In this document: positions 57,603-64,000 of the stretch, piece after piece
How positions within the stretch are numbered: position 1 is the stretch's first letter
Layout: each line of letters starts with the position of its first letter
From: Streptococcus toyakuensis
GTDB taxonomy: Bacteria; Bacillota; Bacilli; Lactobacillales; Streptococcaceae
Length of the DNA stretch: 64,000 bases
Reading direction: 5' to 3'
NCBI RefSeq assembly: GCF_024346585.1
Contig: NZ_AP024523.1
Span: 1,373,001-1,437,000, forward strand
Notes under the pieces: generated by a model
What the model was told of the DNA's origin: nothing
What the model saw: only the letters and a program-made list of their open reading frames with translations
Databases searched by the model: none
Position numbers and translations under genes: made by a program

Positions 57603-58235
57603 TTAAGCATTTTGCCAATTTTCTTGGTCTTCTTTAAATCGTTTTAGAAGGTCGAGCCCTTCTGGTGTGATATAGCCTTCTTCTTGGGCTAGGTGGATGA
57701 GTTCACTGTAGTTAGAAAGCGTCACAAGTTTGACACCTGCATCTGAGAAGTTCTTATCTGCTTTTGGCAATTGGTAACTGAAAATTGCTACTACACCAAG
57801 CACATCTGCTCCTTCTCGCTTGGCTGCTGCTACTGCTTCAAGAACAGAACCACCTGTTGAAATAAGATCTTCAACCACTACCATTTTTTGACCCTGAGCT
57901 ACGCGTCCTTCGATTTGGTTACCAGCTCCGTGGTCTTTTGGTTTGCTACGGATATAGGCAAATGGCAAATTCATCTTATCAGCAATAATAGCTCCGTGTG
58001 GAATCCCTGCTGTTGCAGTCCCTGCAATCACTTCTACATCTGGAAAGGCTTCTTTGATAGCTTCCACAAAGCCATTTTCAATTAAGGTACGAGTTTCTGG
58101 ATAGGCTAGTGTCACACGATTATCCGTGTAAATCGGTGACTTGATACCAGATGCCCAAGTGAAAGGCTCCTCTGGTTTGAGGTAAATTGCTTGAATTTTC
58201 AAGAGGTGGCTAGCGATATCTTTAGCAAGTGTCAT
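57603..58235 (-). CDS. pyrE: Orotate phosphoribosyltransferase
   Basis: De novo pyrimidine enzyme making OMP from orotate and PRPP, 210 residues. [23 protein letters not shown] at the N-terminus and the PRPP loop [12 protein letters not shown] are complete. It follows pyrF by 33 nt, and both are under a PyrR-type attenuator. Confidence 0.97.
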   Translation of the reverse strand: MTLAKDIASHLLKIQAIYLKPEEPFTWASGIKSPIYTDNRVTLAYPETRTLIENGFVEAIKEAFPDVEVIAGTATAGIPHGAIIADKMNLPFAYIRSKPKDHGAGNQIEGRVAQGQKMVVVEDLISTGGSVLEAVAAAKREGADVLGVVAIFSYQLPKADKNFSDAGVKLVTLSNYSELIHLAQEEGYITPEGLDLLKRFKEDQENWQNA

Positions 58236-58268
58236 GGTATTCTCCTTTTATTTTTCTAATCTAATTCT

Positions 58269-58970
58269 TTAATTCCAGTCTTGGTTCCATTCATCTTTGA
58301 TAGCATTATAAGCTGCAACAGGATCCTCAGCTTGGGTAATGGGACGTCCCACCACGATATAGTCACTACCTATTTGATAGGCATCCGCTGGCGTCATAAC
58401 GCGTTTTTGGTCTCCAACTGCAGCTCCCGCTGGACGAATCCCTGGTGTCAAGCAGATAAAATCTTGATTGGTAGCCTGTTTGATGACTTGCACTTCCTGA
58501 GCCGAGCAAACGACACCATCCAAGCCCGCCTCAGCTGTCTTCTTGGCATAGTGGATCACAGACTCCTGCAGACTGGTTTGGATGTTTTGAAACTCCTGCA
58601 TCTGAGCTTCTGATGTTGATGTCAGCTGAGTAACTGCAATCAACTTCGCTTGGTTTCCAAGACCTTCACGCGCCGCCTTCATCATCTCTACACCCCCAGC
58701 CGCATGAACATTAGTCATATCCACACCAAGCTGAGACAAAACCTTCATGGCTGACTTGACTGTATTGGGAATGTCATGAAGCTTGAGATCCAAAAAGACA
58801 CTGTGCCCCAGATCTTTCAAGTAAGACACAGTCTCAGGCCCCGTTGCGTAATAGAGCTCCATCCCTACCTTTAGATAAAGGCTTTCTTCTGCTGGGAAAA
58901 GAGCTAAAAATTCCTTGACCGCCTCAAAACTAGGAAAATCAAGAGCAATAACTGGACGATGTTCTCGCAT
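58269..58970 (-). CDS. pyrF: Orotidine 5'-phosphate decarboxylase
   Basis: Converts OMP to UMP, 233 residues. The active-site array [16 protein letters not shown] (Asp-Lys-Asp type) is intact, and [13 protein letters not shown] and the C-terminal LTPGIRP and YIVVGRPIT phosphate-binding loops are present. The ATG follows AAAGGAG. First gene of pyrFE. Confidence 0.97.
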   Translation of the reverse strand: MREHRPVIALDFPSFEAVKEFLALFPAEESLYLKVGMELYYATGPETVSYLKDLGHSVFLDLKLHDIPNTVKSAMKVLSQLGVDMTNVHAAGGVEMMKAAREGLGNQAKLIAVTQLTSTSEAQMQEFQNIQTSLQESVIHYAKKTAEAGLDGVVCSAQEVQVIKQATNQDFICLTPGIRPAGAAVGDQKRVMTPADAYQIGSDYIVVGRPITQAEDPVAAYNAIKDEWNQDWN

Positions 58971-59023
58971 AGGTTTCTCCTTTTACCTTTGCTAGTGAGA
59001 GAGTCTGGCCACAAGAAGCCACG

Positions 59024-59123
59024 AAAAAAGGAACCAGCCAACAGCAAGGTTCCACGAAAAATGGGTAGTCTCCACCCTTTCACCGTCTAACCTTAGCTGC
59101 CTCTCTGGACTGCTTTAAAGGTT
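59024..59123 (-). promoter_or_regulatory. PyrR attenuator of pyrFE
   Basis: The PyrR-binding loop AGTCCAGAGAGGCAG (59111-59097) sits in a stem AACCTT/AAGGTT (59123-59089). Downstream, GGAACC-ttgctgttggc-TGGTTCC with TTTTTT (59053-59024) is the terminator. PyrR with UMP should favour termination. A -10-like TAGAATAAT precedes it. Confidence 0.9.
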
Positions 59124-59202
59124 TTCTATTATTCTATTATTTCTACTAGCACTTGTCAAGTAAAAACATGGCAACTAAAGAGCTATAGGAGAAAAGCTAA
59201 AA

Positions 59203-60393
59203 CTAGCGACGCGATGAGCGCTGATTTGTTTGATTTCGATTGCTCTCTTCCTCTTGTTTTTTCTGTTCTTCTTCCTGTTTTTTCTCTGCTTCCTTAGCCT
59301 CTTGTTTGGCTTTTTCCTCAGCTTCCATAATTAATTTATCCGCCACAGTGTAGCTGTAAATTCCAGCTTCCATATCGACCACACTTGGTTCTGACAATTG
59401 AGGTTTAATCTTGCTGTAATAAGGCAATTTCTTGCTCATTTCAGACAGGGGAACCAAGACTTCGTCCGAATCATTCATGGTCAATCGAATTAAATCGGAA
59501 GTCACCTTGCTTGGGGCTAGTTCCACCTTTTGGATAGCCGCCTTGAGTTCTGGGCTAATTTGAGCAAGTTCTGAGACAAAAGCCTTGATTTGTTCGCTGT
59601 CATTAAAGAGAACTGATATATAAGTTTCTGGCAAACTGACCAAGCTCACAGAACTAGTCTCAAGCTGACCGCTTGAAAGGATTGGATAATGATTTTCACC
59701 AGAAACATAGTAAGCAACAATATCGTATTCCTTGACCTTGATAGTGAACTTGGTTGGAAATTGATAAACAAGCTGAGCTGATTCAACCCAATAGTTAGAC
59801 TTGATCTGCTCTTCATATTTTGCCTTGTCTAGCAGAAGATTAATCGTATAATCCGAATCCTGAATGCCCGAAGCCTGTCGAATATCATCAGCCGTAGTTT
59901 GCACCGTTCCCTCAACACGGATATCCTTCATGGTCGCATAAGGACTGAGTAAGTAGGCAGAGACAATCAATAAAAGCAAACTTGGAAATAAAATCGTGAA
60001 GGCTCGTAAGATATGGAGGCCAGGAATCTTTGCTTTGGCTGGTTTTTCCTTTTTAGCAAGATTTTTATCCTGTTCCTCCTTCTCTTTAGACCCTGATTCT
60101 TCTATCTCTTCTTCCTCTTTGTCAGCCTCTGAGGATTCTACTTTTTCCTCAGACTCTTCCTTAGCTGATTCTGGGGCCTTTGGGTCAGATTCACTCTCTT
60201 GGTCCTCAGTTGCATCTGACTTTTCAGATTTTGAAGCCATTCGAGCTTGTCTTTCCTTTTCCTTCTCCTCAGCTAGGGCTGCCTCTTCTTCAGCCTTCTT
60301 TTTTAGGTATTCTTGGTTTCGTTTCTGCCATTCTGATAACTCTTTAAATTCTTCGAGGATTTCTTTGCCCTCATTTTTCTTATCTTTTGACAT
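59203..60393 (-). CDS. divIB: Cell-division protein DivIB (FtsQ family)
   Basis: Bitopic septal protein that works with DivIC and FtsL, 396 residues. The long charged cytosolic part (1-125) is rich in Glu, Lys and Ser; one membrane segment follows (about 130-150), then POTRA (about 153-222) and the FtsQ-like beta domain. A Lys/Glu/Gln-rich C-terminal tail (about 360-396, ending QRSSRR) closes it. It is the third gene of murD-murG-divIB and starts 9 nt after murG. Confidence 0.95.
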   Translation of the reverse strand: MSKDKKNEGKEILEEFKELSEWQKRNQEYLKKKAEEEAALAEEKEKERQARMASKSEKSDATEDQESESDPKAPESAKEESEEKVESSEADKEEEEIEESGSKEKEEQDKNLAKKEKPAKAKIPGLHILRAFTILFPSLLLLIVSAYLLSPYATMKDIRVEGTVQTTADDIRQASGIQDSDYTINLLLDKAKYEEQIKSNYWVESAQLVYQFPTKFTIKVKEYDIVAYYVSGENHYPILSSGQLETSSVSLVSLPETYISVLFNDSEQIKAFVSELAQISPELKAAIQKVELAPSKVTSDLIRLTMNDSDEVLVPLSEMSKKLPYYSKIKPQLSEPSVVDMEAGIYSYTVADKLIMEAEEKAKQEAKEAEKKQEEEQKKQEEESNRNQTNQRSSRR

Positions 60394-60402
60394 TTACTTT
60401 CC

Positions 60403-61461
60403 TTATGATAAATCTTTTTTCAACAATTGATAAAAATCTGCTAGAGATTTCAATTCCTTGGAAGCCTTCATCTTAGCTTGGTAGTCTTCCTTGTGGCTTA
60501 GTAAGTGAGACAGCTTCTCTTCCAAACTATCCAAAGTCAAATCACTTTCTTGAAGCTCTTCTGCATAGCCTTTTTTTACAAAGTAGGCTGCGTTCTCAAT
60601 CTGGTCACCACGACTAGCTTCACGACCAAGTGGCACAATAACATGTAATTTTGCCATGGCCAAGAGCTCAAAAATCGTATTGGCACCACCTCGTGTCACA
60701 ACAATATCAGCCAATTCCATCAAGGGTTGATAGAGATTGGTCACATAGTCAACACGAAAAAGATTTTGGCTCAACTCGTTCAGGCTAGAATCTCCAGTTA
60801 GATTGATAATATTGTAGCGCTCGGTCAGCTCTTTCTTATGGTCTGTCACCAATTGGTTAAAGACACGAGCGCCTGCAGAACCACCGACAAACAATACAGT
60901 TGGCAATTGGGGATTAAAGTGGGTTTGAATATCCACCAATTCATCTGGTTCTGGAGTGTTTTTGTCCGAAACCTTGGTCACCGCTCCCACATGCTCGACC
61001 TTAGACAAACTTGAAGCTTGTTCAAAGGTTGAATACATCTTCGTCGCAAATTTATAGGCGATTTTATTGGCCAAGCCCATAGACAGGTCAGATTCGTGAA
61101 TAAAGACTGGCACTCCTGAAACACGTGCTGCGATAACAGGTGGCACAGAGACAAAGCCTCCCTTTGAAAAAAGAGCCTGTGGACAAAGTCGCAACATGAT
61201 AAAGAGCGATTGGACAATTCCCCATCCAACTTTAAAGACGTCCAGCATATTTTGCCAAGAGAAATAACGACGCAATTTTCCGGTCGCAATGGAATGGAAG
61301 GTGACATCTAGACCCGACTTGAGGATTTCTTGGTGTTCGATGCCACGTTTATCTCCGATATAGTGGACTTCCCAGCCATCTTCGATGAACTTGGGCATTA
61401 ACAAAAGATTGAGGGTAACGTGTCCAACCGTCCCCCCACCTGTAAAGACAATTTTTTTCAT
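60403..61461 (-). CDS. murG: Lipid II synthase MurG (GlcNAc transferase)
   Basis: Membrane-associated glycosyltransferase that adds GlcNAc to lipid I, 352 residues. The N-terminal GGGTVGHV (8-15) and the C-terminal [37 protein letters not shown] region (read in two blocks) with the UDP-binding loop are typical. Streptococcal MurG often has GGTVGH where others have GGTGGH, as here. Its start follows murD after 1 nt. Confidence 0.97.
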   Translation of the reverse strand: MKKIVFTGGGTVGHVTLNLLLMPKFIEDGWEVHYIGDKRGIEHQEILKSGLDVTFHSIATGKLRRYFSWQNMLDVFKVGWGIVQSLFIMLRLCPQALFSKGGFVSVPPVIAARVSGVPVFIHESDLSMGLANKIAYKFATKMYSTFEQASSLSKVEHVGAVTKVSDKNTPEPDELVDIQTHFNPQLPTVLFVGGSAGARVFNQLVTDHKKELTERYNIINLTGDSSLNELSQNLFRVDYVTNLYQPLMELADIVVTRGGANTIFELLAMAKLHVIVPLGREASRGDQIENAAYFVKKGYAEELQESDLTLDSLEEKLSHLLSHKEDYQAKMKASKELKSLADFYQLLKKDLS

Positions 61462-61462
61462 A

Positions 61463-62815
61463 TTATTCCTTTAACTCCGCTACTGTGTCGATAAAGAGGT
61501 CGCCACGTACTTCAAAGTTAGCATACATATCCCAGCTGGCATTGGCAGGACTGAGAAGAACCACATCTCCTTGAGTCGCAAGTTCATAGGCCTTGCGGGT
61601 CGCATCAGCAATATCAGTCGCATCCACATAAGACACACCAGCCTTGTCTGCTGCCCGTTTGACACGTTCGGCAGACTGACCGAGGATGACCATCTTCTTG
61701 AGTCCAGTAATGTCTGGAACCAATTCGTCAAACTCATTACCACGGTCCAAACCACCTGCAATCAAAATGACCTTGCTGTTGTCAAATCCTGACAAGGCTT
61801 TTTGAGTAGCCAAGATATTGGTTGACTTGCTATCATTATAGAATTTGACACCCTTGATTTCATCCACAAATTGGAGACGGTGTTTGACACCACCAAAGGC
61901 TGAAAGAGTTTCCTTGATGGTTTGGTTGTCTACACCACGGATCTTGGCTACAGCAATAGTCGCAAGGGCATTTTCCACATTGTGGCTACCTGGAACACCG
62001 ATTTCACTAACTTCCATGACCACTTCTCCACGAAAGTAGAGCTGACCATCTTCCAGATAAGCTCCATCAACCTTTTCAAGTGTTGAGAATGGTACAACTG
62101 TAGCTTGTGTTTTAGTAGCTAATTCTTTTGCCAAGTCTTGGTTAAAGTTCAAGACAAGGAAATCAGCCACTGTCATCTTGTTCTGGATATTCCACTTGGC
62201 TGCTACATATTCCTCAAAAGAACCGTGGTAGTCGATATGAGTTGGCATGAGGTTGGTAATAACCGCAATCTCTGGATGGAATTCTTGAACTCCCATAAGT
62301 TGGAAAGAAGAAAGTTCCATAACAAGAGTGTCCTTGTCTGACGCAGTTTGAGCCACTTGACTAGCTGGATAGCCGATATTTCCTGATAAAAGACCATGTT
62401 GTCCAGCCGCAGTCAAAACTTCCCCAATCATAGTCGTTGTGGTTGTTTTACCGTTCGAACCTGTGATACCGATAATTGGCGCTTCTGAAATCAAGTAAGC
62501 CAATTCCACCTCAGTCAAGACTGGAATTCCCTTTGCCAAAGCCTTTTCAATCATAGGATTGCTATAGGGGATGCCTGGATTTTTCACCATAAGGGCAAAC
62601 TCTTCATCCAAGAGTTCCAAAGGATGACCACCTGTGATAACCTTGATCCCTTCTTCCAGCAAACTTTGCGCAGCTGGATTGTCCTCGAAAGGTTTCCCAT
62701 CATTTACTGTCACAATGGCACCTAGCTTGTCCAACAAACGAGCTGCAGATTCACCAGACTTGGCCAAACCTAAAACAAGGACTTTCTTATTTTTAAATTG
62801 ATCTATTACTTTCAT
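61463..62815 (-). CDS. murD: UDP-MurNAc-L-Ala:D-Glu ligase
   Basis: Adds D-Glu in cytosolic wall-precursor synthesis, 450 residues. The P-loop [14 protein letters not shown], the middle-domain Glu/His region [16 protein letters not shown] and the C-terminal [17 protein letters not shown] are Mur-ligase landmarks. It heads murD-murG-divIB. A promoter TATAAT-type box is not obvious; the upstream 114 nt are AT-rich with a terminator for the next gene. Confidence 0.97.
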   Translation of the reverse strand: MKVIDQFKNKKVLVLGLAKSGESAARLLDKLGAIVTVNDGKPFEDNPAAQSLLEEGIKVITGGHPLELLDEEFALMVKNPGIPYSNPMIEKALAKGIPVLTEVELAYLISEAPIIGITGSNGKTTTTTMIGEVLTAAGQHGLLSGNIGYPASQVAQTASDKDTLVMELSSFQLMGVQEFHPEIAVITNLMPTHIDYHGSFEEYVAAKWNIQNKMTVADFLVLNFNQDLAKELATKTQATVVPFSTLEKVDGAYLEDGQLYFRGEVVMEVSEIGVPGSHNVENALATIAVAKIRGVDNQTIKETLSAFGGVKHRLQFVDEIKGVKFYNDSKSTNILATQKALSGFDNSKVILIAGGLDRGNEFDELVPDITGLKKMVILGQSAERVKRAADKAGVSYVDATDIADATRKAYELATQGDVVLLSPANASWDMYANFEVRGDLFIDTVAELKE

Positions 62816-62904
62816 GTCTCGAACTCCATTTCTACTCTTACTATTTTACCATTTTTATGGAAATAATTCTAAACGAAAATGCTCAGATTCAGCATTCTAA
62901 CAAG

Positions 62905-62934
62905 CAAAAAGAGAGCCAAAACTCTCTTTTTATC
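62905..62934 (-). terminator. Terminator after the DUF3165 gene
   Basis: AAAAAGAGAG-CCAAAA-CTCTCTTTTT is symmetric with U runs; it overlaps the stop region of the small membrane protein and would also isolate murD. Confidence 0.85.
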
Positions 62935-63184
62935 TTCTTTTACTTTTACTGACCGACATGAGGGTAATATCTCGCAAGCTAAAGTATGCTAGGAAGAGCA
63001 TGGCAATTGCGATAAAGAATTCTGTCGGTAGCTGAAAGATTTGCAGAACTGACAACATGAGCAAAATCAAGAGTGCTACAAAAGCAAAGACGACAAGGAC
63101 GATATTGACAGTCCCTTTAATGCTTTCTGGTGTCGCAAATACGTAGAGTAGTAATAAGAGGAGTCCTATGATTGAATAAACCAT
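62930..63184 (-). CDS. DUF3165-type small membrane protein
   Basis: Protein of 84 residues, almost entirely hydrophobic: helices about 2-18, 25-48 and 54-73, then a basic tail SVSKSKRR. The length and pattern match the streptococcal DUF3165 family; function is unknown. It starts 19 nt after typA stops, so it is probably transcribed with typA. Confidence 0.82.
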   Translation of the reverse strand: MVYSIIGLLLLLLYVFATPESIKGTVNIVLVVFAFVALLILLMLSVLQIFQLPTEFFIAIAMLFLAYFSLRDITLMSVSKSKRR

Positions 63185-63203
63185 TTTTATCTCTTTCTAG
63201 CTC

Positions 63204-64000
63204 TTATTCAGCTGATTTTTTCTTCTTGTTAGCTTTCTCACGCTCTGCCTTGTTAAGGATTTGTTTACGCAAACGGATAGACTCAGGAGTTACTTCCATG
63301 TACTCATCGTCGTTCAAGAACTCAAGAGACTCTTCAAGTGTCAAGATACGAGGAGTCTTGATAACAGCCGTTTGATCCTTAGTAGCTGAACGGACGTTGG
63401 TCATTTGTTTAGCCTTAGTGATGTTAACTGTCAAGTCGTTTTCACGAGAGTTTTCACCGATAATCATTCCTTCGTAAACCTCAGTACCTGGGTTGACAAA
63501 GATCGTACCACGTTCTTCGATAGACATGATTGAGTAAGTTGTAGCCTTACCAGCATCGATAGAAACAAGGGCACCACGGTGACGACCACCAATTTCACCT
63601 GGAATCAATGGCAAGTATTGGTCGAAGGTATGGTTCATGATACCGTAACCACGAGTCATTGACAAGAACTCAGTTGAGTATCCAATCAAACCACGCGCTG
63701 GAACAAGGAAGACCAAACGAGTTTGACCATTACCAGTTGAAATCATATCCAACATTTCACCCTTACGTTCAGAAAGGCTTTGGATAACAGACCCTTGGTA
63801 TTCTTCTGGAGTATCGATTTGAACACGTTCAAATGGCTCACATTTGACACCGTCGATTTCTTTTACGATAACTTCTGGACGAGATACTTGAAGTTCATAT
63901 CCTTCACGACGCATAGTTTCGATAAGAATTGATAAGTGCAATTCTCCACGTCCTGAAACAGTCCATTTGTCTGGTGAATCAGTTGGGTCAACACGGAGGG
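63204..64000 (-). CDS. typA: GTP-binding protein TypA/BipA (C-terminal part; runs off window)
   Basis: Translational GTPase that acts on the ribosome under stress. Only the C-terminal 264 residues are visible; the GTPase domain is beyond position 64000. RVDPTDSPDKWTVSGRGELHLSILIETMRREGYELQVSRPEVI (split blocks) is EF-G domain III-like. ARGLIGYSTEFLSMTRGYGIMNHTFD and the TypA-specific C-terminal region NEDLTVN/KAKQMTNVRSATKDQT follow, ending in a basic tail. Confidence 0.96.
   Translation of the reverse strand, partial: LRVDPTDSPDKWTVSGRGELHLSILIETMRREGYELQVSRPEVIVKEIDGVKCEPFERVQIDTPEEYQGSVIQSLSERKGEMLDMISTGNGQTRLVFLVPARGLIGYSTEFLSMTRGYGIMNHTFDQYLPLIPGEIGGRHRGALVSIDAGKATTYSIMSIEERGTIFVNPGTEVYEGMIIGENSRENDLTVNITKAKQMTNVRSATKDQTAVIKTPRILTLEESLEFLNDDEYMEVTPESIRLRKQILNKAEREKANKKKKSAE

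Overview
This window comes from the chromosome of a mitis-group Streptococcus (S. pneumoniae, S. pseudopneumoniae or S. mitis). The evidence is the low-GC Firmicute coding style, five BOX-type repeats plus a degenerate one, and characteristic genes: pyruvate oxidase SpxB, lactate oxidase, the PgdA peptidoglycan deacetylase, the CopY-CupA-CopA copper operon, YkoEDC-type thiamine-precursor transport and an EIICBA glucose PTS. I see no rRNA, tRNA, CRISPR array, prophage or complete insertion sequence. The species assignment rests on recognition, not on a database search.

Layout. 0-4 kb: start of NADH oxidase nox (minus, cut by the window edge), divergent from an apbE-FMN reductase-FMN reductase operon. 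4-8.7 kb: a T-box leader, a zinc-peptidase-like gene, glyQ, glyS and a DUF896 gene, all minus. 8.7-15 kb: aldo/keto reductase, pgdA, metK with an SMK-box leader, a DEAD-box helicase and an EEP-family hydrolase. 15-21 kb: ptsG, ftsX-ftsE, prfB (programmed +1 frameshift) and a CBS-ACT protein. 21-26 kb: livJHMGF branched-chain amino-acid ABC system. 26-29 kb: ylbG, clpP (CtsR box), upp, dCMP deaminase and a TetR regulator. 29-38.4 kb: mixed small transcription units (DegV, BaiN-like flavoprotein, DUF1697, TipA-like MerR, Na+ symporter, manA, GH1 phospho-glucosidase, SemiSWEET, LapA-like, VOC protein). 38.5-43.7 kb: spxB and the copper operon. 43.8-53.1 kb: a thiamine salvage and transport island with three TPP riboswitches, two thiM, two tenA, one intact and one frameshifted thiE, thiD, thiW and ykoEDC. 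53.2-58.97 kb: lactate oxidase, a polar amino-acid ABC importer, and pyrF-pyrE with a PyrR attenuator. 59.2-64 kb: divIB-murG-murD cell-division and wall genes, a DUF3165 protein and the 3' end of typA.

How the genes work together. NADH, pyruvate and lactate oxidases share cre-like CcpA sites in their promoters, and ptsG upstream carries a perfect 11-3-11 palindrome of the same type, so sugar uptake and oxygen-consuming redox reactions are probably coordinated. The thiamine island collects, salvages and phosphorylates the HMP and thiazole halves of thiamine under TPP control.

The most interesting points are: (1) an FMN reductase whose C-terminus carries two DATSGAS motifs matching the ApbE FMN-attachment consensus, encoded two genes after a cytosolic ApbE; (2) an SMK-box SAM riboswitch apparently interrupted by a 126-nt structured insert between 14-bp direct repeats; (3) a possible three-way-junction leader RNA ahead of a Na+ symporter; (4) a T-box that reads glycine tRNA but first drives a peptidase-like gene; (5) near-identical TPP riboswitches flanking a decaying thiamine cassette.
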